From Sulfurovum sp. (GTDB taxonomy: Bacteria > Campylobacterota > Campylobacteria > Campylobacterales > Sulfurovaceae), in contig JALWLD010000112.1 of assembly GCA_027081115.1 (NCBI GenBank), positions 62,001 to 126,000 on the forward strand: DNA of 64,000 nucleotides, given 5' to 3'. A program made the position numbers and the translations under genes. Shown here piece after piece: positions 54,690 to 64,000 of the stretch (position 1 is its first letter; each line of letters begins with the position of its first letter). The notes beneath the pieces were generated by a model. The model saw only the letters and a list, made by a program, of their open reading frames with translations, was not told where the DNA came from and made no database searches.

Positions 54690-56171
54690 CTAAATAAGTG
54701 ATTCGTCCATCTCTGGCGGTATCTCTAGACCCAATAGTTTCAATACTGTCGGGGCCACATTGTTCAAACCACAACCCTCTTTTACAGAATCCACACCTTC
54801 TGCCAATACAAAACACCAAACTTCTCCCACGGTATGATTGGTCAAGGTATGGCCTTCCCCATCACACATCTCTTCACAATTTCCATGATCAGAAGTCAAG
54901 ACTACAGCATACCCCTCTTCTTTGGCTTTTGCAATAATCTTCCCTAGTTGCATATCTACTGCATTCACTGCGACACAGGCAGCATCATAATTACCTGTAT
55001 GTCCTACCATATCACCGTTGGCAAAGTTCACAACAATGAACTCATAACTCTCATCCATGGCTCTACGTACAGCTTCTCCTACTTCAGGGGCAGACATCTC
55101 CGGTTTCATATCGTACGTTTTCACATCTGGGCTAGGTATAAGTACACGACTCTCTCCTATCATTGGCTCTTCAATCCCACCATTTAAAAAAAACGTTACA
55201 TGGGCATATTTCTCAGTCTCTGCCGTATGCAGCTGTCGAAGTCCTGCACAGGAAATTACTTCAGCCATCGTATTTTTCGGTGCCTCTTTAGGAAAAATAA
55301 CCGGGTAGGGAAAGCTCGCATCATACTGTGTCATTGTTGCAATGTGCAGTGGGATATACACTCTTTCAAATCCACTGAACGCTGTATCTCCTAACGCTGC
55401 AGTAATTTCTCTTACTCTGTCTGAACGGAAATTAGCCATGATTACAGCATCACCTTCTTTCATCCCTTCATACCCTTTAAAAGCTACGGGTTCTATAAAC
55501 TCATCTAGCTCATTTTTGGCATAAGAATCATCCACATAAGCTTGAGGATCCAAATGGGTAGAAGGTTCTGCTTGCGCTATAACCCTATATCCTTTCTCCA
55601 CTCTCTCCCAACGGTTGTCTCTATCCATTGTATAAAAACGTCCTCCAATAGTAGCAATAGAGATATTTTCATCACAAATTCTTTCAATCTGTGCTATATA
55701 GGTTTTTGCAGAGCTAGGAGAAACATCTCTACCATCTGTAATCAAGTGTAAAAAGACCTTTTTACCTCTCTTTTTTGCTAAAAGTGCAAAGCCGATAATA
55801 TGCTCAATATGTGAATGCACACCACCATCACTTAAAAGCCCTATAAGATGCAGACGATCACTTTTTGCCATAATATCAACAATGACAGCATTGTCATTTA
55901 ATGTCCCCTCTTTCAGAGCCAGAGAGATCTTAACCAGGTCTTGATACAAAATACGTCCCGCCCCAATAGTCATATGCCCAACTTCTGAATTACCCATCTG
56001 ACCTTCGGGTAATCCTACACTCAAACCATGTGTTGAAATAAGTGCTCTAGGTGCTGTTTCAAACAGCATATCATAGGTTGGTTTTTTAGCTCCTTCAAAA
56101 GCATTACAGGCTGCCCCCTGCTTCTCTCCAATCCCGTCAGTAATAATTAATATCGTTTTTTGAATGCTCAT
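54690..56171 (-). CDS. gpmI: Cofactor-independent phosphoglycerate mutase
   Basis: Mn-dependent enzyme interconverting 3- and 2-phosphoglycerate. The catalytic Ser lies in G-N-S-E-V-G-H-M (about residue 60); [15 protein letters not shown] and [10 protein letters not shown] carry metal and substrate ligands. ATG 56171 is preferred over the TTG two codons upstream because AAGG is well spaced from it. Length 493 is close to typical. Divergent from mraY. Confidence 0.94.
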   Translation of the reverse strand: MSIQKTILIITDGIGEKQGAACNAFEGAKKPTYDMLFETAPRALISTHGLSVGLPEGQMGNSEVGHMTIGAGRILYQDLVKISLALKEGTLNDNAVIVDIMAKSDRLHLIGLLSDGGVHSHIEHIIGFALLAKKRGKKVFLHLITDGRDVSPSSAKTYIAQIERICDENISIATIGGRFYTMDRDNRWERVEKGYRVIAQAEPSTHLDPQAYVDDSYAKNELDEFIEPVAFKGYEGMKEGDAVIMANFRSDRVREITAALGDTAFSGFERVYIPLHIATMTQYDASFPYPVIFPKEAPKNTMAEVISCAGLRQLHTAETEKYAHVTFFLNGGIEEPMIGESRVLIPSPDVKTYDMKPEMSAPEVGEAVRRAMDESYEFIVVNFANGDMVGHTGNYDAACVAVNAVDMQLGKIIAKAKEEGYAVVLTSDHGNCEEMCDGEGHTLTNHTVGEVWCFVLAEGVDSVKEGCGLNNVAPTVLKLLGLEIPPEMDESLI

Positions 56172-56282
56172 TGACAACCTTTTTTCATAGATATACTCTT
56201 CTTATATTTTAATGAAATAATAGTAGAATACCTCTTTAAATACAATTAGGGTTAGTCAAGTGCCCTACAATGAAAGATTCCC

Positions 56283-57341
56283 ATGGTTTATGAACTGAAC
56301 AACCTCCTGCATATGCATCTTTTTGGATACATATCTATTCGTGCTGGTCTTGCCTTCTTACTGGCTTATCTTCTTGTACTCATACTCATGCCCAAATATT
56401 TAACCTGGGCCATTTCCAAGAATGCCAACCAACCCATAAGTAAATATGTAGCAGCGCATGAGAGTAAAGGAAAAACACCTACTATGGGTGGAGCTGTATT
56501 CCTTGCGGCAACCCTCATTGCTGCATTTATTGTGATTGACCTTGAGAACCCCTATGTCTGGGGAGGGATCATCACCCTTGTTGGTTTTGGTTTGGTAGGG
56601 TTCAAAGATGATATCGGGAAAATTATCTCAGGAGACAACCTTGAAGGTTTAACACCCAAAGGGAAAATGGCTTTACAGATGATTGTAGCAATTATAGCAA
56701 CAGGGCTATTGATCTATGTTGGTTTTCCTACCGAACTCTATGTCCCTTTTGTAAAAAACCCTCTTTTTGATATGGGTTATTTTGCTATTCCATTCTGGGT
56801 CTTAATGTTTCTTGCCACCACCAATGCGGTTAACCTTACCGATGGCCTTGATGGATTGGCAACTGTACCTTCCATTATTGCACTCTTCTCTCTAGGCGCT
56901 ATTGTCTATGTAACAGGTCATGCCATATTTTCCAACTACCTGCTTGTACCAAACATAAAAGGAGTAGGAGAGCTTGTTGTTCTTGCTTTTGCCTTAGCTG
57001 GTGCACTTATGGGCTTCTTATGGTACAACTGCTACCCTGCTGAAATATTTATGGGGGACACAGGAAGTTTAGCTATTGGTGGTTTTTTGGCTTACCTTTC
57101 TATTGTTGGCAAAAGTGAATTCCTGCTTCTGCTTATTGGTTTTGTCTTTGTCATGGAGACCGTTTCGGTTATCTTGCAGGTTGGGTCTTACAAGTTACGC
57201 AAAAAACGTATCTTCCGAATGGCACCTATACACCATCACTTTGAACTTAAAGAGTGGGCGGAGAACAAAATCATTATCCGTTTCTGGATGATCGCCTTCA
57301 TTACCAATGTCCTGGCTCTTATAACCTTCAAGATAAGATAA
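56283..57341 (+). CDS. mraY: Phospho-N-acetylmuramoyl-pentapeptide transferase
   Basis: Integral membrane enzyme forming lipid I, with about ten transmembrane helices. Motifs: [10 protein letters not shown] near 58-67, [10 protein letters not shown] (catalytic Asp), FMGDTGS, and the cytoplasmic HHHFELKEW loop. Length 352 normal. It is followed by murD with one base between them. Confidence 0.95.
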   Translation: MVYELNNLLHMHLFGYISIRAGLAFLLAYLLVLILMPKYLTWAISKNANQPISKYVAAHESKGKTPTMGGAVFLAATLIAAFIVIDLENPYVWGGIITLVGFGLVGFKDDIGKIISGDNLEGLTPKGKMALQMIVAIIATGLLIYVGFPTELYVPFVKNPLFDMGYFAIPFWVLMFLATTNAVNLTDGLDGLATVPSIIALFSLGAIVYVTGHAIFSNYLLVPNIKGVGELVVLAFALAGALMGFLWYNCYPAEIFMGDTGSLAIGGFLAYLSIVGKSEFLLLLIGFVFVMETVSVILQVGSYKLRKKRIFRMAPIHHHFELKEWAENKIIIRFWMIAFITNVLALITFKIR

Positions 57342-57342
57342 T

Positions 57343-58542
57343 ATGAAGCCAACACTTTTCGGATACGGACTCACAACCAAAGCCATTGCCAAAAAGCTTG
57401 GTGGCGGCTGTACTTTTTTTGATGACAACTGTAAAGAACCTTACCGTGATGAGATGGGAAACCACATTCTTCCATCTTCTATGTTCGACCCTGAAAAAAG
57501 TAAATGTGAAGTCACCACCCCTAGTCTTAAACCAGACCATCCCCTCATCCAAAAAGCAAAACATCTTCTAAGCGAGTATGACTACTTTACAGATGTCATG
57601 CCTTTTAGTATTTGGATAAGCGGTACCAACGGTAAAACGACCACTACACAAATGTTGACACATCTTTTGGAAAAAAGAGATGCACTTAGTGGAGGAAATA
57701 TTGGTACCCCACTTGCCAACCTAGATACCAAAGCACCTATTTGGGTCTTGGAATCCAGTTCGTTTACACTACATCATACCCATACCGCTTCGCCAGATAT
57801 TTATCTTCTGCTTCCAATTACACCTGATCATTTAGACTGGCATGGTACTCCTGAACAATATGAAGCAGATAAACTCAAACCTCTATTGAGTATGAGAGAA
57901 GGAGAGTTGGCACTGGTACCCAAAGGTTTAAACCTTCCAAAAACAGATGCATATGTGGTTGAGTATGACAGTCAGGCATTCTTATGTGAGTATTTCAAAC
58001 TTGATGCTTCCAAGCTAAATTATAAAGGAGCATTTTTAGAAGATGCCCTGTTGTCACTTGCCATTACCAAAGTACTTTTTGATGAGGCAGACTATGCTCT
58101 GCTTAATACCTTCAAGAGAGATGCACACAGACAAGAAGAGATCAAAGACTCCAAAGGCAGACTCTGGGTGAATGATTCAAAGGCTACCAACCTAGATGCT
58201 ACCATCCAAGCAGTCAAAGGCTATGACGATCATTACATTCATCTTATTTTAGGAGGCGATGATAAAGGGGTTGATCTTAGCCCTCTTTTTGAAGTAATGC
58301 AAACACTTAACCTTACACTATATACTATAGGGGCCAATACAGAGAAACTTTTAGCACTTTCCAAAACCTACCAAATCGATGTTATGCAATCAGATACTAT
58401 AGAGACTGCCATTGAAGCTATAGATAAAGTATTTATTAAAGATGAAATTGCACTACTTTCTCCTGCTGCAGCTAGCTTTGATCAGTTCAAATCCTATAAG
58501 CACAGAGGGGAAACCTTTATGGAATTGGTAAAAAAACTGTAA
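57343..58542 (+). CDS. murD: UDP-N-acetylmuramoylalanine-D-glutamate ligase
   Basis: Adds D-glutamate to UDP-MurNAc-L-Ala. The ATP-binding loop is S-G-T-N-G-K-T-T-T-T (about 91-100); further signs are ESSSFTLHH, PDHLDWHG and WVNDSKATNLDAT. At 399 residues it is shorter than the E. coli enzyme (438), mainly in the N-terminal domain, as in other members of the phylum. It ends about 80 bp before tRNA-Phe. Confidence 0.93.
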   Translation: MKPTLFGYGLTTKAIAKKLGGGCTFFDDNCKEPYRDEMGNHILPSSMFDPEKSKCEVTTPSLKPDHPLIQKAKHLLSEYDYFTDVMPFSIWISGTNGKTTTTQMLTHLLEKRDALSGGNIGTPLANLDTKAPIWVLESSSFTLHHTHTASPDIYLLLPITPDHLDWHGTPEQYEADKLKPLLSMREGELALVPKGLNLPKTDAYVVEYDSQAFLCEYFKLDASKLNYKGAFLEDALLSLAITKVLFDEADYALLNTFKRDAHRQEEIKDSKGRLWVNDSKATNLDATIQAVKGYDDHYIHLILGGDDKGVDLSPLFEVMQTLNLTLYTIGANTEKLLALSKTYQIDVMQSDTIETAIEAIDKVFIKDEIALLSPAAASFDQFKSYKHRGETFMELVKKL

Positions 58543-58619
58543 AAATTCTATTTTTTAGAATTTTTACTTTCTAATTTAAGGTTTTGCTGTTATAATTTCA
58601 GCCACTTCAAACAATATGT

Positions 58620-58695
58620 GGCTCCATAGCTCAGTTGGTAGAGCAAAGGATTGAAAATCCTTGTGTCGGCGGTTCGATTCCGTCTGGCGCCACCA
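58620..58695 (+). tRNA. tRNA-Phe (GAA)
   Basis: 76-nt cloverleaf with encoded CCA. The anticodon loop TTGAAAA within GGATTGAAAATCC gives GAA (Phe), the D-arm is AGCTCAGTTGGTAGAGC and the T-arm GGCGGTTCGATTCCGTC. The acceptor stem GGCTCCA/TGGCGCC has one mismatch (U4-C69). Confidence 0.95.
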
Positions 58696-58821
58696 TTCAC
58701 TTAAAATCCAAAATTTTTCAAAAATATCTTAATAGATCTAAGATCAATATAGCTATGATCATTTCAGATAATATCACTCTCATTAATTTTTCATTAAGAA
58801 ATCAATAAATTTACCTTAAAA

Positions 58822-58835
58822 TTGATCTGGATCAA
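58822..58835 (+). promoter_or_regulatory. CRP/FNR-type box upstream of the porin gene
   Basis: A perfect TTGAT-CTGG-ATCAA palindrome, the same motif as at nosZ. It is 144 bp before the porin ATG; a loose TGATAT -10 lies 22 bp downstream. A second promoter closer to the gene does not need it. Confidence 0.6.
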
Positions 58836-58916
58836 GACTTTTTAGCTTAAAGAAAGCTGATATATCCGTGTTTTTATGCAATTATTAATAAATTGTTAAC
58901 TTTTTATTAATTTTTC

Positions 58917-58946
58917 TTGACTTTTATAAATGTTATATGTTATGAT
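58917..58946 (+). promoter_or_regulatory. Proximal sigma-70 promoter of the porin gene
   Basis: TTGACT (58917-58922), an 18-bp spacer and TATGAT (58941-58946), giving a start near 58953 and a short leader with AAGGAG before the ATG. Confidence 0.6.
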
Positions 58947-58979
58947 TATGGCCAATCTAACAAAAATAAGGAGATTACA

Positions 58980-60440
58980 ATGAAAAAAACATTATTACTT
59001 TCAGTAGTAGCGTCAACAATGATTATGGCGGGTGGAGACATCGAGCCAGTAGCGGCACCAGTAGTAGAAACATCTAACTGGGAGTGGAGCGGAACAGCTA
59101 AAGTGTATTACCAGACAATGGATCACAAAAACTATACAGTTGATCCTAGTGCAAGAGTTGTTGGTGAGTCTAACAGCATGTTTGACAAAGATGGTTCAGC
59201 AGCAGATGCAGGTCTTCAACTTAGAGTTGTGAACAAAGATGTAGTTGCAGGTATCGGTTTTGGTGCAGAACTTACAGCACTGTCTACACTTAATCTTGTA
59301 AATGCAGGCGTGGTAACAGCAAGTATGCAGAGTGCTGCAGATGGTTCTGTTAATGGTAACCTAGGAGATGCAGACAATCAGCTTAGCAGTGGATGGGTAA
59401 GTCAAGCATATTTGACTTATGGATTTGGAAACACTTCAATCAAAGTTGGTCGCCAAGAGCTTCCTAAATCACTTTCACCATTTGCTTTCTCTGAAGGTTG
59501 GAATGTATTTAAAAACACATTTGAAGCAGCGCTTGTTGTAAACACAGATCTTCCAGACACAACTTTGGTTGGTGCTTATGTAAACAGAGCAAACGGTTCA
59601 TTGTCTTATGCAGGTTCTATCGTTGCTATTACTGCAGGAACAGCTGTTAACCATGGTGCGGGAGACCTTTCTGACTGGAGAAATGTTGGTGACGACGGTA
59701 CTTACATGTTGACTGCTCAGAACAAATCTATTGCTGGTTTGACGGCAACAGGTTCATTCTACTATGCACCATCTTTTGCTAAAAATGGTATCATCAGTGG
59801 AAACAACTCTTACATTTCTGGACTTGCAGGAACAGCAATCAACAACAGTGACTCTGACGCTATGGTTCTCTGGGGTGACTTGGCATATAATAATGCTGAC
59901 TTACCGGTAACTTTTGGTCTACAGGGTGGTATGATCAGCGCTGATACAGATGCTGCTACACTGGGTCTAACAAGTGATCTTGATGACACTACCGCATGGG
60001 GTGCAAAAATCGGTGGTAAAATCGGTCCTGTATCTCTTCTTGCAGCATATACAAGTGTAGATATTGATGATAGAGTACAAGCACTAACAGTAACTAACTT
60101 CGGTACTGCCGTGAAGTCTCCACTTTATACACAGCAGGTTCTTAACCAAATCTTTATTGATGGTCACTTCGGAGACTCTGACACTTGGCAAGTTAAAGGT
60201 GTTTATAAAGGTCTAGGTGGGAAAATTATTGCTCAGTATGCAAGTTCAAGCATGGATCTTAAAACAGAAGACTATAATGAACTTGACCTTATTTATGCAA
60301 CAAAACTCAATACTTCATATGGAGATATTGGTCTTAAAGCAATGTGGATGTATCAAGACTTCGATGGTTTCACAGTTAATACTATTGAAACAGACGATAC
60401 AAACAACGTTCTTCGTTTGATCGCTTCTTACGACTTCTAG
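58980..60440 (+). CDS. Outer-membrane porin (Campylobacterota Opr/OprD-like)
   Basis: 486 residues with a signal peptide (MKKTLLLSVVASTMIMAGG) and then alternating beta-strands typical of a 16-18-strand barrel (YLTYGFGNTSIKVGRQELP, GDLAYNNADLPVTFGLQGG), ending in the strand ...R-L-I-A-S-Y-D-F with a C-terminal Phe, the outer-membrane assembly signal. ATG 58980 follows AAGGAG; the open frame to 58917 lies in the promoter. GC and codon use suggest high expression. The substrate is not evident. It has two likely promoters, one with a CRP/FNR-type box, and is followed by a good terminator. Confidence 0.87.
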   Translation: MKKTLLLSVVASTMIMAGGDIEPVAAPVVETSNWEWSGTAKVYYQTMDHKNYTVDPSARVVGESNSMFDKDGSAADAGLQLRVVNKDVVAGIGFGAELTALSTLNLVNAGVVTASMQSAADGSVNGNLGDADNQLSSGWVSQAYLTYGFGNTSIKVGRQELPKSLSPFAFSEGWNVFKNTFEAALVVNTDLPDTTLVGAYVNRANGSLSYAGSIVAITAGTAVNHGAGDLSDWRNVGDDGTYMLTAQNKSIAGLTATGSFYYAPSFAKNGIISGNNSYISGLAGTAINNSDSDAMVLWGDLAYNNADLPVTFGLQGGMISADTDAATLGLTSDLDDTTAWGAKIGGKIGPVSLLAAYTSVDIDDRVQALTVTNFGTAVKSPLYTQQVLNQIFIDGHFGDSDTWQVKGVYKGLGGKIIAQYASSSMDLKTEDYNELDLIYATKLNTSYGDIGLKAMWMYQDFDGFTVNTIETDDTNNVLRLIASYDF

Positions 60441-60469
60441 GAACTGTTTTATTAAACAGTCCTACTCTT

Positions 60470-60506
60470 AGAGTTCAGGCTTTGGCCTGACTCTAACTTC
60501 TTTTTT
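60470..60506 (+). terminator. Intrinsic terminator of the porin gene
   Basis: AGAGT-(T)-CAGGC pairs with GCCTG-ACTCT around TTTG, followed by a T-rich run (TTCTTTTTT). A second 7-bp stem (ACTGTTT/AAACAGT, 60443-60460) lies just before it. Confidence 0.75.
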
Positions 60507-60619
60507 ACCTTTTTCTTTCAACTTTACATCAATAATCCTTTTTACTTTCTATTTGATACTTGCACATGCTAAACCTACTTTTATGCTATAATTCTCAAAA
60601 TATTTATAAAGAAACCATT

Positions 60620-61936
60620 ATGACCAAAAAACTACACCTTGTAAGCCTTGGCTGTACAAAAAACCTTGTTGACAGTGAAGTGATGCTGGGACGACTTAAA
60701 GAGTATGAGATTACCGATGACAACTCTCAGGCCGATGTTATCATCGTCAATACCTGTGGATTCATTGATGCAGCAAAAGAAGAGAGTATTAACACTGTAC
60801 TAAACTTACATGATGAACGTAAAGAAAATTCCATCCTCGTGATGAGTGGATGTTTGACTGAACGATACAAAGAAGAACTGCAAGCAGATATGCCTGAGAT
60901 TGACATTTTTACAGGGGTAGGAGACTATGAAAAGATCGATGAGCTTATTGCTTCTAAGCAGAGCACCTTCTCTCCAGAAGTCTATCTGGCAACAGAGACA
61001 TCAGGCAGGGTCATTACCGGGTCCAAATACCATGCTTATATCAAAATAGCTGAGGGCTGTAATCAGGCTTGCTCTTTTTGTGCCATTCCAAGCTTTAAAG
61101 GAAAACTACATTCGCGTTCACTCTCCTCTATTGTGAAAGAAGTAAAAAATTTGGCAGACCAAGGCTTCCATGACTTCTCATTCATCTCCCAGGACTCATC
61201 AAGTTATGGTAGGGATATGGGACTTAAAGATGGGCTTAGAAACCTCATCAAAGAAATAGAAACGATCAAAGGTGTATATTCTGCACGTATTTTATACCTG
61301 TACCCCTCAACCACGACATTTGAGCTCATTGATGATATAGCTGATTCAACAGTCTTCCAAACATATTATGATATGCCCATCCAGCATATTGATGATAGTG
61401 TACTAAGAAGTATGAAGCGTGGCTTTGGAGAAGCAAAAACCATAGAGTTACTTGAGCATATGAAAAGTAAACCCAATGCCTTTTTACGTACCTCTGTAAT
61501 TGCTGGGCACCCGGGAGAAAGTATAGAGAGTTTTGAAAAACTTTGTAACTTTATGGAAGATTTCGGATTTGACAGATTTAACACTTTTCACTACTCCAAT
61601 GAAGAGACAACCACGGCATATGACATGGAACAGATCTCTCAGGATACCATTGACAAAAGAGCAGATAGACTAGGAGAAATTGCAGAACTGTCTACCCTAC
61701 ACTCTCTAGAGAAGATGGTGGGGGAAACTGTAGAACTTGTCATTGACGGGGAGAGTGATGAACATGAATATCTTCTCTCTGCCAGGCCACTTAACTGGGC
61801 AGTAGACATCGATGGAGAGATCTATATTAATGATACTTCTGACCTTCTTGTAGAGTATGGAAAAGTCTATGAGGCCAAAGTGACAGAACTTGTTGGCACA
61901 CAACTACTTGCTACACTGATCAAATCTATTTCATAA
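60620..61936 (+). CDS. rimO: Ribosomal protein S12 methylthiotransferase
   Basis: Radical-SAM enzyme that methylthiolates Asp88/89 of ribosomal protein S12. The N-terminal UPF0004 domain has Cys in SLGCTKN, NTCGFI and SGCLTE; the radical-SAM motif is CNQACSFC; a TRAM domain closes the protein. ATG 60620 matches family N-termini (MTKKLHLVSLGC), so the upstream frame is dismissed. Length 438. It is followed after 2 bp by tilS. Confidence 0.94.
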   Translation: MTKKLHLVSLGCTKNLVDSEVMLGRLKEYEITDDNSQADVIIVNTCGFIDAAKEESINTVLNLHDERKENSILVMSGCLTERYKEELQADMPEIDIFTGVGDYEKIDELIASKQSTFSPEVYLATETSGRVITGSKYHAYIKIAEGCNQACSFCAIPSFKGKLHSRSLSSIVKEVKNLADQGFHDFSFISQDSSSYGRDMGLKDGLRNLIKEIETIKGVYSARILYLYPSTTTFELIDDIADSTVFQTYYDMPIQHIDDSVLRSMKRGFGEAKTIELLEHMKSKPNAFLRTSVIAGHPGESIESFEKLCNFMEDFGFDRFNTFHYSNEETTTAYDMEQISQDTIDKRADRLGEIAELSTLHSLEKMVGETVELVIDGESDEHEYLLSARPLNWAVDIDGEIYINDTSDLLVEYGKVYEAKVTELVGTQLLATLIKSIS

Positions 61937-61938
61937 CT

Positions 61939-62922
61939 ATGTTACACTTCGATACTTCACATCTGAAAGGGAGAAAAAACCTTTTGGCTTTCTCTTCAGG
62001 TGTGGATTCTTCTGCACTTTTCTTTTTACTTTTAGAAAAAGGTATCTCATTTGACATTGCTTTGGTCAATTATGGTACACGCCAAAATAGTAACAAAGAA
62101 GAAATTCATGCAAAAATATTAGCTGAAAAATATAACCTCATTTGCCATACTGCTCAAGCACCAAATTTTGATGGACATTTTGAAAAAAATGCAAGAGATT
62201 TTCGTTATACATTTTTTGAAAAGTTAATCAAGGTACATCATTACGATAATCTGCTTACTGCACACCAACTCAATGATCAATTGGAATGGCTGCTTATGCG
62301 TTTAGTAAAAGGTGCAGGAATTTCAGAGTTACTTGGTCTAGAAGCTCTAAGTCAACGTAAAAATTATACACTTGTCCGACCTCTGCTGTCTTATAGTAAA
62401 GAAGAACTGTTGGATTATCTCAAAACCAATGACTACCCTTATTTTGTTGATGAAAGTAATAGTGATGAAAAGTATGAGCGTAATCATTTTAGAAAAGTCT
62501 TTTCAGACCCTCTTTTATGCCAATATAAAGAAGGTATTAAACGTAGTTTTGACTACCTAAGGAAAGATAAACAGTCACTTGAAAAGAGATTTGAAACCAT
62601 TTATTCGGAAAAAAAACTAAGAATCATAAAACTACAGACTCATAGAGTGAAAACAAAAGCTGCAGATCTCGCATTAAAAGAATTAGGCTATCTTCTCTCT
62701 GCTGCACAGCGAAAAGAGATAGAAAAAGAAGAAAGTTTGGTTATAGGTGGAGAATGGGCTATAGAAATACAAGGTGATCTACTTTATATTTCTCCCTATT
62801 TGACAGTTGACATGCCCAAACAATTTAAAGAGGAATGCAGAGTTTTTAAAATACCAAAAAAAATAAGAGCCTACTATTTTAAAAATGATATCGATCCAAA
62901 ACTCTTAATTTCCAATTCCTGA
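61939..62922 (+). CDS. tilS: tRNA(Ile)-lysidine synthase
   Basis: Modifies C34 of the CAU-anticodon tRNA-Ile to lysidine. The PP-loop motif is SSGVDSSA, and HQLNDQLEWLLMRL plus G-A-G-I-S-E-L-L-G-L confirm the family. Length 327 fits the short form lacking the C-terminal tRNA-binding domain of E. coli TilS. Convergent with the recombinase gene (2 bp apart). Confidence 0.92.
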   Translation: MLHFDTSHLKGRKNLLAFSSGVDSSALFFLLLEKGISFDIALVNYGTRQNSNKEEIHAKILAEKYNLICHTAQAPNFDGHFEKNARDFRYTFFEKLIKVHHYDNLLTAHQLNDQLEWLLMRLVKGAGISELLGLEALSQRKNYTLVRPLLSYSKEELLDYLKTNDYPYFVDESNSDEKYERNHFRKVFSDPLLCQYKEGIKRSFDYLRKDKQSLEKRFETIYSEKKLRIIKLQTHRVKTKAADLALKELGYLLSAAQRKEIEKEESLVIGGEWAIEIQGDLLYISPYLTVDMPKQFKEECRVFKIPKKIRAYYFKNDIDPKLLISNS

Positions 62923-62924
62923 TT

Positions 62925-63755
62925 TTACTTTGCAAGAGGGTGTGCTTTCATATACTCTTGCATCTTTTTAACAGAACCTAACTTCGTATAGACCTGTGTT
63001 GTTGCCATTGTCTCATGCCCTAACAGTTCACTCACATCTGATATACGTGCACCATGATTGAGTAAATGGGTTGCAAATGAATGGCGTAACTGATGTGGTG
63101 TCACTTTCAATCCTGCATCTTTAAAAAGTTTTGTCAACTTGTATCGTAGTTGTGCAGCATTCAACGGGGCATTGCCTTTTTCAAAGAGATACTTCTTGGG
63201 ATGATAATTCTCAAGATAGTGACGAATCAATATTTGTAACTCTGACAAAAGAGGAAGTTCCCGTACCTTTGAACCTTTCCCGTGTACCTGTACCCACTCT
63301 GCTTTGATATCTGTAAGTTTTAGCTCACTCAACTCAGAGATACGAAGTCCCAAACCATACAACATAGAAATTAGAAGTCTCTCTTGCAGATTTGCTCCCT
63401 CCAATACTTCTGTAATATATTTTTCTTCTATGGGCTTAGGAAGGCTCTGAGGTACCTTTATGGACTCATCTGCAATCAACTTCAAAGAAAATTGACATTG
63501 ATCTTCAAGATACTTTGCAAATGAACGTACTGCAGAGAGTTTTTTAACAATAGTCTTTTTGGAATTTTTTACAATATTAAAACGAAATGGAGTAATATCG
63601 AGAATTGTTACACTATCTTCTTCATAAAAATGACTTACTTCAGCCATTTGGCGAAGTGCAGTCTCATAAGTCGTTATTGTAGTATCGGAATAGCCACGTA
63701 CATTGTAAAGATAATCAAGAAACTCTTCTACATAATTCTGAAGATTCTCTTTCAT
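62925..63755 (-). CDS. Tyrosine recombinase XerC/XerD-like
   Basis: 276-residue site-specific recombinase. The N-terminal SAM-like DNA-binding domain (about 1-85) is followed by the catalytic domain with the R-H-R-H-Y set: R in GLGLRISEL, HQLR, H in LLGHE and Y in TQVYTKL. It is probably the chromosome-dimer resolvase. Its length is that of XerC/D (~300), whereas H. pylori XerH is about 360 residues. No integration signs (attachment site, cargo genes) are nearby, so a mobile-element integrase is unlikely. Confidence 0.87.
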   Translation of the reverse strand: MKENLQNYVEEFLDYLYNVRGYSDTTITTYETALRQMAEVSHFYEEDSVTILDITPFRFNIVKNSKKTIVKKLSAVRSFAKYLEDQCQFSLKLIADESIKVPQSLPKPIEEKYITEVLEGANLQERLLISMLYGLGLRISELSELKLTDIKAEWVQVHGKGSKVRELPLLSELQILIRHYLENYHPKKYLFEKGNAPLNAAQLRYKLTKLFKDAGLKVTPHQLRHSFATHLLNHGARISDVSELLGHETMATTQVYTKLGSVKKMQEYMKAHPLAK

Positions 63756-63765
63756 ATCTGCCTCC

Positions 63766-64000
63766 CTACAAAATCGTATTTTCTAACATTTTCTCGCGTA
63801 AATATACTTTTGCTGTTTCCAACTCCATACCTTCAAGAGAGAGACTCTGTATGTAAAAATCAATTTGAGTAAATGGTTTGGGTATCACAAAACGATCCCA
63901 ACTTTTCAATTCCCAATACTTTTGGGCTTTATAGTTCATCACAAAAATAGGTAATTTACTTTTTAATGCTATACCTATGGCACCATCACTCATTGAGTGT
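63766..64000 (-). CDS. DUF374 (lysophospholipid acyltransferase-like) protein, C-terminal part, cut by the window end
   Basis: Frame open through the window edge; the ATG at 63993 is internal, as the family motif begins upstream. The visible ~78 residues (SDGAIGIALKSKLPIFVMNY, then S-W-D-R-F-V-I-P-K-P-F) match the C-terminal half of DUF374, an acyltransferase-like domain linked to lipid A or phospholipid acylation. The gene lies 10 bp upstream of the recombinase gene and may be cotranscribed with it. Confidence 0.7.
   Translation of the reverse strand, partial: HSMSDGAIGIALKSKLPIFVMNYKAQKYWELKSWDRFVIPKPFTQIDFYIQSLSLEGMELETAKVYLREKMLENTIL

Noticed and set aside
62925-63755. Tyrosine recombinase as sign of a mobile element
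   Set aside because: Neighbours are housekeeping genes (tilS, rimO, DUF374), and no direct repeats or cargo genes are seen; the sequence fits a chromosomal Xer protein.

Overview
The window is a 64 kb piece of a Campylobacterota (epsilonproteobacterial) chromosome, most like Sulfurovum or its relatives. The evidence is the low GC content, short intergenic gaps, a tmRNA whose tag reads ANNTDYRPAYAVA, a Campylobacterota-type porin, a PgbA-like protein, a Csd3-like M23 peptidase, and a nos gene order (Z-B-D-G-C1-C2-H-F) like that described for Wolinella succinogenes. There is no rRNA, insertion sequence, prophage or CRISPR array. The only RNA genes seen are ssrA and one tRNA-Phe.

Layout. 1-3.3 kb: the end of an activase/dehydratase-like gene and a molybdate uptake operon (modA, a two-domain Mop protein, modB, modC). 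3.45-7.5 kb: tmRNA, alanine racemase and the two agmatine-to-putrescine enzymes (AguA, AguB) around a CAP-domain lipoprotein. 7.6-18.8 kb: globin, NUDIX hydrolase, M23 peptidase, PgbA-like protein, GlcD, BrkB, ComEC, DnaB, IspG and PriA. 18.9-20.9 kb: three pseudopilin genes, two followed by strong hairpins, and two small proteins. 20.9-35.9 kb: housekeeping genes (uvrB, ppk, gamma carbonic anhydrase-like, trpF, rpe, rpmB, K+ channel, argJ, dbpA, accA, fabF, acpP).

36.1-51.8 kb is the notable part: about 15.7 kb of same-strand genes for nitrous oxide respiration. It begins with a clade II, Sec-type NosZ carrying a C-terminal cytochrome c domain, followed by nosB, D, G, C1, C2, H, F, L and Y. 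It continues into an accessory tail with four more NosL-family proteins (five in all), a CetB-like PAS protein, a MacB/LolD-type ABC transporter and a Cys-containing polytopic membrane protein. Two of the NosL proteins share a small two-cysteine domain that sits at the N-terminus in one and the C-terminus in the other. A histidine kinase/response regulator pair lies directly upstream of nosZ.

TTGAT-N4-ATCAA (CRP/FNR-type) palindromes lie upstream of nosZ, nosB (one mismatch) and the porin gene at 58.98 kb. At nosZ and nosB the box is 23 and 22 bp from a perfect TATAAT, the geometry of an activated class II promoter. From this I infer a small regulon joining N2O reduction and a porin.

53.5-64 kb: fabG, a TerB-like protein, gpmI, mraY, murD, tRNA-Phe, porin, rimO, tilS, a tyrosine recombinase and a truncated DUF374 acyltransferase-like gene. 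The nos block lies between fabG and acpP, two fatty-acid genes that are near neighbours in related genomes, so it looks like an insertion into a conserved core neighbourhood.
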